NCBI RefSeq assembly: GCF_010977555.1
Contig: NZ_CP048815.1
Span: forward strand, 744,001-808,000
Source of the DNA: Caulobacter rhizosphaerae
GTDB lineage: Bacteria; Pseudomonadota; Alphaproteobacteria; Caulobacterales; Caulobacteraceae
Reading direction: 5' to 3'
DNA: 64,000 nt
Every line of letters begins with the position of its first letter. Position 1 is the first letter of the stretch. Positions 1 to 8,961 of this stretch are shown here, piece after piece. A program made the position numbers and the translations under genes. The notes below the pieces were generated by a model. The model was not told the DNA's origin. It was given only the letters and a program-made list of their open reading frames with translations, and did not search any database.

Positions 1-12
1 GAGGACAAGACC

Positions 13-447
13 ATGAGCGCCCAAACCGCCCCCTTCCGCCACGACATCAACGTACCGGCCGTCTACCAGGCCTTCATCGCCGCCGAGACGGCGGCGGTGG
101 GTGCCGGCGTGGACAAGCACCTGGTGCACCTGGTCAAGCTGCGCGCCTCGCAGCTGAACCAGTGCGCCTTCTGCGTGAAGATGCATTCCAAGGAGGCCCG
201 CGACGACGGCGAAACCAACGAGCGGCTGGACCGCCTGGTGGTCTGGGGCCACGTGTCGGACTTCACCGCCAAGGAGAAGGCCGCCCTGGCCTGGACCGAG
301 GCCCTGACCCAGCTGCCCACCCACGCCGACCTCGGCCCGCTGCGCGCCGCGTTGCGCGAGCACTTCACCGACGTCGAGGCCAGCGCCCTGACCACGGTGA
401 TCGCGATGATCAACCTGTGGAACCGGCTGGGCGTGTCGGTGCACTAG
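13..447 (+). CDS. Carboxymuconolactone decarboxylase / AhpD-like family protein
   Basis: This 144-residue protein belongs to the AhpD-like all-helical family. It shows the family's redox signature, CAFCVKMH, at residues 51-58 (C51, C54, H58), in which two cysteines and a histidine support peroxidase or related thiol chemistry. A GAGG Shine-Dalgarno sequence lies just before the ATG. Proteins of this type are frequent partners of ECF41 sigma factors, so the missing upstream neighbour could be one, but that gene is outside the window. The natural substrate cannot be told from sequence. Confidence 0.9.
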   Translation: MSAQTAPFRHDINVPAVYQAFIAAETAAVGAGVDKHLVHLVKLRASQLNQCAFCVKMHSKEARDDGETNERLDRLVVWGHVSDFTAKEKAALAWTEALTQLPTHADLGPLRAALREHFTDVEASALTTVIAMINLWNRLGVSVH

Positions 448-468
448 GCGGAGTTCCTATCCGGTCGG

Positions 469-505
469 TTTGTCGTCCCGGATCCCGCTTCGCCGGGATG
501 ACAAA
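469..505. repeat. Short inverted repeat, possible terminator
   Basis: Thirteen-base arms at 469-481 and 493-505, with one mismatch, form a GTCRTCCCGG/CCGGGATGAC hairpin. The same core recurs at 18571-18612 and, in related form, at 14386-14513. It sits between convergent genes and may end transcription from either side, although no long T-run follows. Confidence 0.6.
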
Positions 506-517
506 TGTGATGTACGG

Positions 518-718
518 CTAGTCGATCTCGTCGTCTCGCAAGAGACGGTCGAGATCTTCCGGCGCCAGTTTCTTGATCGCGGCTTCCTGCTTGCGATCAT
601 AGTCCCGATCGTTGGGTTCCTGACGCTTTTGCTTCGGACGCCCATATTGACGAACGAAACGCGCGAGATCCGCCACTTGGCGCGCGAGCTTCTCGTCCCG
701 GTTCAATTTTATCGCCAT
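518..718 (-). CDS. Small conserved-looking hypothetical protein
   Basis: This is a 66-residue highly charged protein rich in Asp, Arg and Lys, with no signal peptide or membrane segment. It starts MAIKLNRDEKLARQ and ends in an acidic DDEID tail. Its codon use matches the GC-rich third-position bias of neighbouring genes. It is convergent with the AhpD-like gene and divergent from the GGDEF/EAL gene. I do not recognise a family, and no function is proposed. Confidence 0.6.
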   Translation of the reverse strand: MAIKLNRDEKLARQVADLARFVRQYGRPKQKRQEPNDRDYDRKQEAAIKKLAPEDLDRLLRDDEID

Positions 719-911
719 GCCCTGCAGCCTAGCTTGAAATCAGCGGCGCGAAACCTCGCCGATCACCGCTCGGGATCGCTCGCGGTAAACACCCCGGCAA
801 ACACTGTGACGTCCCCGCGAAGTTTTCGTGAAATAGCCACGCTTGCGCCCCGGGATTAGCCACTCGTTAGGCGAGAAATGGTCCCTCCAGCCCCGAGTAA
901 AGGGGCTTGCC

Positions 912-3105
912 ATGTTCACCCTGCGAGACACCGTGTCGTCCCTGGTTCCGGCCCGCGCCGACACCCTGGGCAAGACGCTGTACGAGCGGTTCCGCGAGGA
1001 GCCGGACACCCTGATCGTCCCGGTGCTGGACGCCGACGACCGTCCCATCGGCCTGGTCGAGCGCAACGCCTTCTTCCTGCGCATGGCGGCCGAATATGGC
1101 CGGGCCCTGTACGCCCTGCGGCCGATCTCGGTGCTGATGGACAGCGACCCGCTGGTGGTCGAGGCCGACGTCGAACTGGCGGCCTTCACCAGCGACAGCC
1201 TGTCCTATCGGGCCAGCGACCTGCTGCGCGGCTTCATCGTCACCGACGGCGGCCGCTATCTCGGCGTCGGCACGGTGCTGGGCCTGCTGCAGGCCGCCAA
1301 CGAGACCAACCGCCGGGGCGTCGAGGCCCTGGCCTCGGCCAAGGCCGACGAGGAACGGGCCCGCACCTTCATGACCGCGGTGGTCGAGGCCATCCCGTCG
1401 ATGGTGTTCGTCAAGCGGGCCGACGACCACGCCTACGTGCTGCTCAACCGGGCCGGCGAGAAGATCCTGGGCCACCCCCGCGCCGACATGATCGGCCGCA
1501 CCGACGCCGACTTCTACCCGGCCGAGCAGGCGGCCATCTATCGCGAGCGCGACGCCGAGGTGATTTCGTCGGGCGAGGTGCGGGTGATCGAGGAGGACCA
1601 CGTGCCACGCAAGGACGGCTCGGTCGCCCTGCTGCGCACCAAGAAGATCGCCATTCCCGGCCCCGACGGCGCGGCCGAATATCTGCTGGGGGTCTCGGAG
1701 GACATCGCCGAGCGCAAGCGGGCCGAGGCCCAGATCGCCCGCCTGGCGCACTATGACCCTTTGACGGACCTTCCCAACCGCCTGCTGTTCCAGAAGGACC
1801 TGTCGGCGGCGGGAGGACCTGGTGGCGGTGCACTGCATCGACCTGGACCGCTTCAAGACCGTCAACGACACCCTGGGCCATCCCGTTGGGGACGCCCTGC
1901 TGAAGATCGCCGCCGAGCGCCTGCGGGCCTGCGTGCGCGAGGGCGACACCGTCGCGCGGCTGGGCGGCGACGAGTTCGCGGTGGTCCAGTGCGGCCTGAC
2001 CGACCTCTCCGGCGCCACCCGCCTGGCCGGACGCATCGTCGAAGCCCTGGCGGAGACCTTCGAACTGCAAGGCCAGCAGGTGATGATCGGCGGTAGCGTC
2101 GGGGTGGCGGTGTCACCTAACGACGGGGCCGACAGCGACGAACTCCTGAAGAAGGCCGACATGGCCCTCTACCGCGCCAAGGCCGACGGTAAGGGGGCTT
2201 TCCACTTCTTCGAGCAGGCCATGGACGAGGCCCTGCAGGCCCGTCGCGCCCTGGAGCTGGACCTGCGTCTGGCCCTGGCGGAGGGCCAGTTCGAGCTGTA
2301 CTACCAGCCGCTGTACAGCCTGGGCGTCGACCAGGTGACGGGCTGCGAGGCCCTGCTGCGTTGGCGTCATCCGGTGCGCGGCATGGTCTCGCCGGCCGAT
2401 TTCATCCCGCTGGCCGAGGAGATCGGCCTGATCAACGCCCTGGGCGAGTGGGTGCTGCGCGAGGCCTGCCGCGAGGCGGCCGGCTGGCCGCAGCCTGTGC
2501 GGCTGGCGGTCAACCTGTCGCCGGCCCAGTTCCGCGACCGGCATCTGGTGTCCACCGTGGTCTCGGCCCTGGCCGCCTCCGGCCTGGCCGCCGAGCGGCT
2601 GGAGCTGGAGATCACCGAGTCGGTGCTGCTGCAGGACACGGCCGGCAACATGTCGATCCTGCACGACCTGAAGGCCCTGGGCGTACGGATCTCGATGGAT
2701 GACTTCGGCACCGGCTATTCCAGCCTGAGCTACCTGCGCAGCTTCCCGTTCGACAAGATCAAGATCGACCAGACCTTCGTGCGGGACATCCTCGACGACG
2801 CCGACGCCCTGGCGATCATCAAGGCCGTGCTCGACCTGGGCACCAGCCTGGGCATCACCACCACGGCCGAGGGCGTGGAATCGGTGGAACAGCTGGATGA
2901 GCTGCGCCGCCAAGGCTGCGGCGAGATCCAGGGCTATTTCATCAGCCGCCCCAAGCCGGCCGCCGAGATCGCGGCGATGCTGGGGGTTGTCGTGGAGAAC
3001 AAGATGAAGGCGCCCGTGGTCGCCTTCTCCCCTGGGGAGAAGGAGAGGCCCGTGGCGCAGGCGTGGGAGGATGAGGGGGTTCTGAGCTCGACGGCGCGCC
3101 GATAA
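912..3105 (+). pseudogene. CBS-PAS-GGDEF-EAL cyclic-di-GMP protein, frameshifted
   Basis: The N-terminal frame, with ATG at 912 preceded by AAAGGGG, encodes two CBS-like segments and a PAS domain ending in a DIAERKRAE linker. It continues into the start of a GGDEF domain (YDPLTDLPNRLLF). Near 1803-1813 the reading frame must change. The downstream frame carries DLDRFKTVND, a RxxD inhibitory site (REGD), an intact GGDEF motif, and a complete EAL domain with EALLRW, DDFGTGYSSL and EGVES. The domain order predicts a sensory cyclase/phosphodiesterase. The join lacks a few residues expected between these GGDEF elements, which suggests a small deletion or a read error. The last ~30 codons read through a palindromic repeat at 3023-3043. 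Confidence 0.85.
3023..3043. repeat. Palindromic repeat inside the EAL-protein 3' end
   Basis: Perfect 10-base arms CCTTCTCCCC/GGGGAGAAGG surround a single T. It resembles the intergenic hairpin at about 20373-20396, but here it is translated as part of the C-terminal tail of the EAL protein. Confidence 0.7.
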
Positions 3106-3122
3106 GGCGGTTCGTAAAGCCG

Positions 3123-3146
3123 GGGACAGGCGCATGCGCCTGTCCC
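3123..3146. repeat. 24-bp perfect palindrome, GGGACAGGCGCATGC family, copy 1
   Basis: This is a perfect 24-bp palindrome centred on GCATGC, just after the EAL stop codon. Identical 26-bp copies lie at 17716-17741 and 38423-38448, and diverged copies at 24801-24826 and 46542-46567. Confidence 0.85.
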
Positions 3147-3217
3147 GTCCAATTTATCCCCGACCTTTCCGCCCTCGCCCCCTAGCCTCGCGCCGCGATC
3201 TTCGCCACACAGCGACC

Positions 3218-3682
3218 ATGCGCATGGTCGGCTATCTCAGGGTTCCGCCCGTCAGGGGCGTGGTGATCGACGGGCCGCAGTCGCAGCGGCTGTTCGACGC
3301 CGGCTGCGACCAGCTGTTCCACGACCGCTGCTACGGCCTGGCCGTGCACAAGCCGGGGCTGGACCAGGCCCTGGCCGCGATGAAGCCCGGCGACGTGCTG
3401 GCGGTCATCAACCTGCACGCCTTCGCCGCCCACCTGGTCGACCTTCTGGAAGTGCTGGCGCGGTTCGAGGCGGCCGAAATCCACCTGCTGACTCTGGCCG
3501 AGGGGATCGACACCCGCGCGCCCGGCGGCTTCTTCACCGCTTGCGCTCAGCTGGCGACCTTCCACGACCAGCGCCGCATGGTGCGCACGGCTGAGGAGAA
3601 GATCGTGCGCGACGGCGGGCGGCGGCCGGCCGAGGCTGGACAAGCGTCCGAGCCGGTCCCAGATCTTGGTCCCGACGCCTGA
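3218..3682 (+). CDS. Resolvase-like N-terminal domain protein, catalytic residues lost
   Basis: The predicted 154-residue product follows the serine-recombinase N-terminal fold: it starts GYLRV, has a G(L)DQAL..MKPGDVLAV strand and a LVDLLEVLARFEAAEIHLLTL helix-strand pattern. The usual catalytic YARVS segment reads YLRVP, so the serine is a proline. The usual LDRLGRS segment reads LHAFAAH, so both catalytic arginines are missing. No DNA-binding helix-turn-helix follows. It overlaps the start region of the XRE regulator gene and probably shares its transcript. It may be a domesticated regulator or dimerisation module. The ATG at 3218 is preferred over an upstream start at 3134 because homology begins there. 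Confidence 0.7.
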   Translation: MRMVGYLRVPPVRGVVIDGPQSQRLFDAGCDQLFHDRCYGLAVHKPGLDQALAAMKPGDVLAVINLHAFAAHLVDLLEVLARFEAAEIHLLTLAEGIDTRAPGGFFTACAQLATFHDQRRMVRTAEEKIVRDGGRRPAEAGQASEPVPDLGPDA

Positions 3683-3692
3683 GGACATCGCC

Positions 3693-4529
3693 ATGACCGC
3701 CGCGCCCGCACCGAAACGCACCGCGGACGGGCGCCCGGCCATCGGCGTATTGCTGCGCGAGCAGCGCGAGCTGCGGCGAATGAGCCAGCTGGACCTGGCC
3801 CACGAGGCCGGCGTCTCCGCCCGCCATCTCGGCTTCGTCGAGATCGGCAAGGCCCAGCCGGGGCGGGAGGTCATCTCGCGGCTGGCCGACGCCCTGGGCC
3901 TGCCGCTGCGCGAGCACAACGCCCTGCTGCTGGCGGCCGGCTACGCCCCGCAATATGGCGAGCGCGACCTGACCAATCCCGCGATGGGGCCGCTCAGCCA
4001 GGCGATCGACCTGATCCTGCGCCACCAGGAGCCCTATCCCGCCTTCGTGATCAGCCGCCGTTTCGAAGTGCTGGCCGCCAACGAGGCGGCGATGCGGGTC
4101 AACGCCTTCCTGATGGAGGGGCGGGCCAGCCCGCACACCAACCTGCTGCACCAGGTCTTCGACCCCGACGACTTTCGCCCAGTGATCGCCAACTGGCCCG
4201 AGGTGGCGGCCAAGTTCGTCCGCCGCCTGCAGGACGAGCTGATCGCCTCGCCGGCCGACCCGGAGATCCGCCGCCTGCTCGACGAGATCCTGCGCTATCC
4301 CGACGTTCCGGCCGCCTGGCGGCTGCGCGAGCTGGGCGCCGAGCCCGAACCCGTGCTGACCATGGTGTTCAACAGTCGCGCGGGGCCGTTGCGGTTCTTC
4401 GAGACGATCACCACCTTCGCCGCCCCGCGCGACGTGACCCTGGACGAGCTGCGCATCGACTGCGCGTTTCCGGCCGACGCGCGCACCGCCGAGGTCTGCG
4501 CCAGGCTGGCGGCCGGCGAGTTGCACTGA
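3693..4529 (+). CDS. XRE-family transcriptional regulator with MmyB-like ligand domain
   Basis: Residues ~15-75 form a Cro/C1-type helix-turn-helix (LREQRELRRMSQLDLAHEA, then VSARHLGFVEIGKAQPGRE). The remaining ~190 residues match the MmyB/MLTR-like C-terminal domain, which in this family binds a small hydrophobic ligand and has a PAS-like fold. GAGGAC lies just before the ATG at 3693; the upstream GTG at 3666 is less likely. In this family the regulator usually controls a neighbouring short-chain oxidoreductase, but none lies adjacent here. It follows the resolvase-like gene with almost no gap. Confidence 0.88.
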   Translation: MTAAPAPKRTADGRPAIGVLLREQRELRRMSQLDLAHEAGVSARHLGFVEIGKAQPGREVISRLADALGLPLREHNALLLAAGYAPQYGERDLTNPAMGPLSQAIDLILRHQEPYPAFVISRRFEVLAANEAAMRVNAFLMEGRASPHTNLLHQVFDPDDFRPVIANWPEVAAKFVRRLQDELIASPADPEIRRLLDEILRYPDVPAAWRLRELGAEPEPVLTMVFNSRAGPLRFFETITTFAAPRDVTLDELRIDCAFPADARTAEVCARLAAGELH

Positions 4530-4597
4530 CCCGCGAGGTAGTTGCGGCCGTCCGCCCGACCGCGCACGTCTTCCCGGCGTTGAATCGGGAGGAGCGG

Positions 4598-5146
4598 ATG
4601 ATGCGGATCGGGTTCAGGACGGCGTTGATCGTGGCGGCGGCGATGCTTGGCGCGACGTCAGGGGTGCGGGCTGAAACGCTGGACGCCGAGCACGCGGCCC
4701 TCGCGCGGTTCGCCGGCCACTGGACGGTCAAGCAGAGCTACTGGACCAGCCCCGACAAGCCGCCGGTCGTCGACCAGGGCGAGGCCGACCTGGCCATGGT
4801 GCTGGACGGCCGCCACCTGCGGCAGGACCTGCGGATCGCCGGCAAGGACAAGCCGTTCCACGGCCTGGGCTATATCGGCTACGACACGGCGGCGAAGACC
4901 TTCTTCAGCACCTGGATGGACGTCAATTTCACCGGCCTGATTGTCGCCCGGGGCGCCTATAACGCGGCGGCCGGGCGCTACACCTTCGTCGGCGAAACGC
5001 CCGACTTCGACCATCCGGGCCAGTCGATCCCGTTGCGCGAGGTGCTGACGCGCCAGGACGACGACCACTTCACCTACGCCTATTACGAGACGCGCGGCGG
5101 GCGGGAGTCGCAGGCGGTGCGGCTGGAGTACACGCGGGCGCGTTAG
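4598..5146 (+). CDS. Secreted DUF1579 family protein
   Basis: The protein has a signal peptide (RTALIVAAAMLGATSGVRAE, cleavage near residue 26) and a ~150-residue domain typical of DUF1579: an FAGHWTVKQSYW opening, a LDGRHLRQDL strand, GLGYIGYDTAAKTF, and an ETR..QAVRLEY end. It is probably a periplasmic lipocalin-like beta-barrel of unknown function. GGGAGGAG precedes the ATG at 4598, which supports it over the upstream TTG. It is a single gene between the XRE regulator and a convergent DUF2846 gene. Confidence 0.8.
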   Translation: MMRIGFRTALIVAAAMLGATSGVRAETLDAEHAALARFAGHWTVKQSYWTSPDKPPVVDQGEADLAMVLDGRHLRQDLRIAGKDKPFHGLGYIGYDTAAKTFFSTWMDVNFTGLIVARGAYNAAAGRYTFVGETPDFDHPGQSIPLREVLTRQDDDHFTYAYYETRGGRESQAVRLEYTRAR

Positions 5147-5253
5147 GACCCGCCGGATTCAAAGGCGGAGTGATCCGAGTTCGGCACGTTACGGCGTTCG
5201 GGATCTGGTGTGGGTTTGGCGGGCGAGCGGGTCACTGCCGCCAATGCGCGCCA

Positions 5254-5745
5254 CTAGTCTCCCGAACGTCTCACAGCAGCCGGCGCGGTGAATGTGCAGC
5301 AGGCCTGGATGGCCGGCGCGCCTTTTTCCGGCTCGACCGGCACGAAGCCGGATCCATCCCTGACGTAGATGATGTTGCCTTCGACGTGGTCGATGCCGGC
5401 CGCGCCGATGATGGCGAAGTAGTAGGTCTTGTCCGGCTCGATATCGACCTGGAGTTCGGCGTTGTTCTGCGCCGAAAGCAGAGGCCAGCCGAGTTTGAGC
5501 TTGTGGACTCCAGCAGCGACCTGAACCGCGGTGAAGCTGTTCTGCTTCAGGGTGGCGACGTTGCGGCCATCGATCTTCAGGGTCGTCGACCATAGGGTTG
5601 GTTCGGCGTAGGCGCGGAAGATGAAGACGTTCTCGCTTCCAGTCAGGGCGGCGGCCTGGGCGGAAATTTGCGCTGGGGCGGGCGAAGCGCCCAGCATGAC
5701 GATCAGGCCCAAAGCCGCCGAAGCGAACTTTCCGTGCAGCGCCAT
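5254..5745 (-). CDS. DUF2846-like secreted protein
   Basis: After a signal peptide (residues 1-26, ending SPAPAQ) comes a small beta-sandwich domain with the DUF2846 pattern: NVFIFRAY near the start, KIDGRNVATLKQNSFTAVQV, and a VDIEPDKTYYF strand. Such proteins are periplasmic or lipid-anchored and have no defined activity. The start at 5745 is supported by GAGGAACGG. The C-terminus contains a CC pair and no membrane segment. Confidence 0.72.
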   Translation of the reverse strand: MALHGKFASAALGLIVMLGASPAPAQISAQAAALTGSENVFIFRAYAEPTLWSTTLKIDGRNVATLKQNSFTAVQVAAGVHKLKLGWPLLSAQNNAELQVDIEPDKTYYFAIIGAAGIDHVEGNIIYVRDGSGFVPVEPEKGAPAIQACCTFTAPAAVRRSGD

Positions 5746-5812
5746 TCCGTTCCTCGCGGCTGATCTGGCGCGTATCTTAGGTGGCGGCCTGGGTGAACTC
5801 AACGGCTTAGCT

Positions 5813-6832
5813 TCAAGCCACCGCCTTCAGCGCCTCGCCCAGTTCCTCGACCATCTCCGGCGTCGTGGCCCAGGAGCACATGAAGCGGGCCGTGCCGTCC
5901 AGGAAGCGGTAGACGAACCAGCCCCGCGCACGCAGGCGCTCCAGGGCCGCGTCGTCCATGTCGACGAACAGGCCGTTGGCCTCGACCGGATGGCGCAGGG
6001 GGAAGGGCATCAGGGCGGCCAGCTTCCGCGCCATGGCGTTGGCATGGGCCGCGCGGGCGGCCCAGGGCCCGCCGTCGCCGGCCTCGCCCAGCAGGCCCAG
6101 CCATGGCGCGGACAGGAACCGGCCCTTGGAGACCAGCTGGCCGGCGTGCTTGAGGCGGGCGTCCAGGCGTCGGGCCAAGGCCTTGTCCAGGAACACCACG
6201 GCCTCGGTCGGGGTCGAGCCGGCCTTGGTGCCGCCGATCACCAGGATGTCCACGCCGATCTTCGCCACCCGCCTGAGGTCGAAGCCCGCCGCCACGGCGT
6301 TGGCCAGCCGCGCCCCGTCCAGATGGACGCCGTAACCCCTGGCCTTGACCGGCGCGATCAGGGCGGCCAGGTCGTCGGCGCTGTAGACCGTGCCGTACTC
6401 GGTGGCGTTGGTCAGGGACAGGGCGGCGGCCGGCTGGCGGTACGAGACGTCAGGCTCGGCCAGGGCCAGCTCCAGCCCCGGCAAGGCGATCTTGCCCGAG
6501 GCGCCGGGCAGGCCGATCAGGCCCACGCCCTGGCCGAAGAAGCCCGGCGCGCCGGTCTCGTCGGTGCAGATATGGGCGTGCTCGTGGGCCAGCACCGCCT
6601 CGTGCGGCTGGGCCAGGCAGGTCAGGGCGAAGGCGTTGGCGGCCGTGCCCGAGGCGGTGAACCGCACCTCGGCGTCGGCGTCCAGCAAGGTGCGGATGCG
6701 GTCGGCGGCGGCGGCGCTGACATGGTCGGTCCCATAGCCCGACGCCGTGCCTTCATTGGCGGCGACGATCGCGGCGATGACTTCCGGCATGGCCCCGGCG
6801 ACGTTGTCGGAGGCGAAGTCGTAGCGGGCCAT
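5813..6832 (-). CDS. ltaE: Low-specificity L-threonine aldolase
   Basis: This 339-residue fold-type I PLP enzyme cleaves L-threonine or L-allo-threonine to glycine and acetaldehyde. Visible signatures are the DFASDN opening, FTASGTAANA (59-68), HLDGARLANA (170-179), and IGGTKAG with the PLP-binding lysine at K203. Length and motif order match bacterial beta-eliminating-lyase-type aldolases. It is encoded alone, separated from the downstream DUF2846 gene by under 70 bp. It is cytoplasmic and uses PLP as cofactor. Confidence 0.93.
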   Translation of the reverse strand: MARYDFASDNVAGAMPEVIAAIVAANEGTASGYGTDHVSAAAADRIRTLLDADAEVRFTASGTAANAFALTCLAQPHEAVLAHEHAHICTDETGAPGFFGQGVGLIGLPGASGKIALPGLELALAEPDVSYRQPAAALSLTNATEYGTVYSADDLAALIAPVKARGYGVHLDGARLANAVAAGFDLRRVAKIGVDILVIGGTKAGSTPTEAVVFLDKALARRLDARLKHAGQLVSKGRFLSAPWLGLLGEAGDGGPWAARAAHANAMARKLAALMPFPLRHPVEANGLFVDMDDAALERLRARGWFVYRFLDGTARFMCSWATTPEMVEELGEALKAVA

Positions 6833-6928
6833 GGGGGAGTCTCGGTGGAGGCGTGGGGTGTTTCCGATGCCATGGCGGAGGCGGGAGCGTCTAGGGCAAG
6901 AGCGTCTCCCCGATCACCTCATCCTCTT

Positions 6929-6953
6929 CATCCTCGGACTTGTTCCGAGGATG
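6929..6953. repeat. Intergenic hairpin
   Basis: Perfect 10-base arms CATCCTCGGA/TCCGAGGATG surround a 5-base loop between the threonine aldolase and alcohol dehydrogenase genes. It may protect or end the dehydrogenase transcript, but no T-run is present. Confidence 0.55.
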
Positions 6954-6971
6954 ACGAACGGGGGATGATCC

Positions 6972-8072
6972 TCAATCGAACACGATCACCGACCGCGCCA
7001 GTTCACCCCGCTTCAGTTCGTCGAAGGCCGAGTTGACGTCCTCCAGCTTGATGCGCCGCGAGATCAGTTCGTCCAGCTTCAGCTTGCCGCCCATATAGGC
7101 GTCGACCAGGCGGGGCATGTCGACCGGGAAGCGGTTGCTGCCCATGAAGCTGCCCTGGATCTTCTTCTCGCCCAGGAAGTCGGGGCCGTGCAGCTCGATC
7201 ATCGTGCCGACCGGGATCATGCCGATGATGTTGGCGGTGCCGCCCCGACGCAGCATCTTGAACGCCTGCTCGGCGGTGACCTTCAGGCCGATGGCCTCGA
7301 AGCTGTGATGGACGCCGCCGCCGGTCAGCTCCTGCACGGCCTTGACCGGATCGTCGGCCCCGGCGTCGATCACGTCGGTGGCCCCGAATTGTCTGGCCAG
7401 CTCCAGCTTGCTGTGGATGCGGTCGATGGCGATGATCCGGCCGGCCCCGGCCATGGCCGCCCCGTTGATGGTCGCCAGGCCCACGCCGCCGCAGCCGATC
7501 ACCGCCACGGTCTCGCCGGGCCGCACGCCCGAGGTGTGGATCACCGCCCCGACGCCGGTCATCACCGAGCAGCCGATCAGGGCGGCGCGGTCGAACGGCA
7601 TGTCGCGGCGGATGGCGACGCAGGCGTGCTCGTGCACCAGCATCTGCTCGGCGAACGACGACAGGTTCAGGAACTGGGCCATCTTCGTGTCGCCGGATCC
7701 GGACAGGTCCTCGCGGAACAGTCGCGGTTCCTCGCCCTTGGCGCGCTTGGTTTCCGGGCTGATGCACAGGCTCATATGGCCAGTCAGGCAGACCTCGCAG
7801 TGGCCGCAATAGGCGCTGAGGCAGGTGATCACGTGGTCGCCCACCTTGACGGTGCGGACCTCGGACCCGACCGCCTCGACGATCCCGGCGCTCTCGTGGC
7901 CCAGCACGGCGGGCAGAGGATGGGGATAGGAGCCTTCGACGAAGTGCAGGTCGGAGTGGCAGACGCCGGCGGCCTTGGTGCGGATCAGCACCTCGCGCGG
8001 ACCCGGCTTGCCGATCGAGACCTCCTCGATCGTGAGCGGCTTGCCCACTTCGCGCAGAACGGCGGCCTTCAT
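6972..8072 (-). CDS. Zinc-dependent alcohol dehydrogenase (MDR family)
   Basis: This 366-residue medium-chain dehydrogenase has catalytic zinc ligands C38 (GVCHSD) and H59-E60 (GHES), a structural zinc cluster C89-C92-C95-C103, and a Rossmann motif VIGCGGVGL. It would oxidise an alcohol to an aldehyde with NAD(P)+ in the cytoplasm. The overall pattern, with a long insertion after the structural cysteines and a KMAQFLNLSSFAEQ segment, resembles class III-like/AdhC proteins, but substrate specificity is not certain. It is a single gene, followed on its 3' side by a short hairpin. Confidence 0.92.
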   Translation of the reverse strand: MKAAVLREVGKPLTIEEVSIGKPGPREVLIRTKAAGVCHSDLHFVEGSYPHPLPAVLGHESAGIVEAVGSEVRTVKVGDHVITCLSAYCGHCEVCLTGHMSLCISPETKRAKGEEPRLFREDLSGSGDTKMAQFLNLSSFAEQMLVHEHACVAIRRDMPFDRAALIGCSVMTGVGAVIHTSGVRPGETVAVIGCGGVGLATINGAAMAGAGRIIAIDRIHSKLELARQFGATDVIDAGADDPVKAVQELTGGGVHHSFEAIGLKVTAEQAFKMLRRGGTANIIGMIPVGTMIELHGPDFLGEKKIQGSFMGSNRFPVDMPRLVDAYMGGKLKLDELISRRIKLEDVNSAFDELKRGELARSVIVFD

Positions 8073-8165
8073 TGGCGATCTCCCTAGTTCGTTTCGGGAG
8101 ACCCTAGCGGGCGGGCGGGGGGCGAAGGAAGGGGTGTTCGAACAAATGTTCGGAGAGGGCGTCGC

Positions 8166-8251
8166 CCTCGTCCTTCGACAAGCTCAGGATGAGGATGATG
8201 GATGCGCCGCGTTCGAATTCATCCTCATCCTGAGCTTGTCGAAGGACGAGG
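8166..8251. repeat. Perfect 33-bp inverted repeat
   Basis: Arms at 8166-8198 and 8219-8251 are exact reverse complements around a 20-base spacer. They contain the core CCTTCGACAAGCTCAGGATG. A diverged copy of this family is present at 23601-23672. The repeat lies between the divergent dehydrogenase start and the cheW stop. Confidence 0.9.
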
Positions 8252-8263
8252 ATGCGGCAAGCC

Positions 8264-8734
8264 TTACGCCGCGATGGCCACCTTACGCTCGGGCAGGATG
8301 GCGTCCACGGCCAGCAGCACGATCATGGCCGCCTCGGTGGTGATCACCGCCGCCACCAGGGGCGAGGCGGCGTCCTCGCCCAGCGGGGGCGGGGGGCTGA
8401 TGGCGTCGGCCGAGACGATGAAGCTGTCGCAGACGGCGTCGACCAGCAGGCCGGCGACGTCGTCGTGGTGCTCGACCACGATGATCACCTGGCGGGCGCT
8501 GTCGGCGGCCACGCCCTTGCCCAGGCGTTCGGACAGGTCGATGACCGGCATCACCTGGCCGCGCAGGTTGATGACGCCGCGCACATAGGGCGGCGCGTCC
8601 GGCAGCGGGGTGGCCGGGGTCACGCCGCGGATCTCGCGAACCGCGCCAACGGGCACGCCATAGGTCTGGGTCCCGACTTCGAACGACAGGATCTGCAGAT
8701 CCTCGCCGGCCGCATAAGCCACGTTCCTGGACAT
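8264..8734 (-). CDS. cheW: CheW-type chemotaxis coupling protein
   Basis: This 156-residue single CheW domain has the opening LQILSFEVGTQTYGVPV, the VREIRG..PLPDAPPYVRGVINLRGQVMPVIDL core, and a C-terminal valine-rich strand. CheW links chemoreceptors to the kinase CheA at the inner membrane. No che operon surrounds it, so it is an orphan CheW, and which receptor array it serves is unknown. Confidence 0.9.
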   Translation of the reverse strand: MSRNVAYAAGEDLQILSFEVGTQTYGVPVGAVREIRGVTPATPLPDAPPYVRGVINLRGQVMPVIDLSERLGKGVAADSARQVIIVVEHHDDVAGLLVDAVCDSFIVSADAISPPPPLGEDAASPLVAAVITTEAAMIVLLAVDAILPERKVAIAA

Positions 8735-8961
8735 CGCCTGGTCGCCTTCAAGCCTGTCGCCGCCCGTTCTGGGCGCCGTCTTGGCCGCATCCTCGCGCGG
8801 AAAGGTGAATCAATCGGCTTGTTTCAAGGATTTAGGACTCCAGGCCATGGTCGCCGAAGCTGACGGCCCCGTTCAGCCTGCGTTCAGCCGCTGGGTCCGA
8901 GGATGGTCTCAAGAAGGAGATGGGACGTATCCGAACGCCTCCTCCAGGAAGGAACAGCGTC

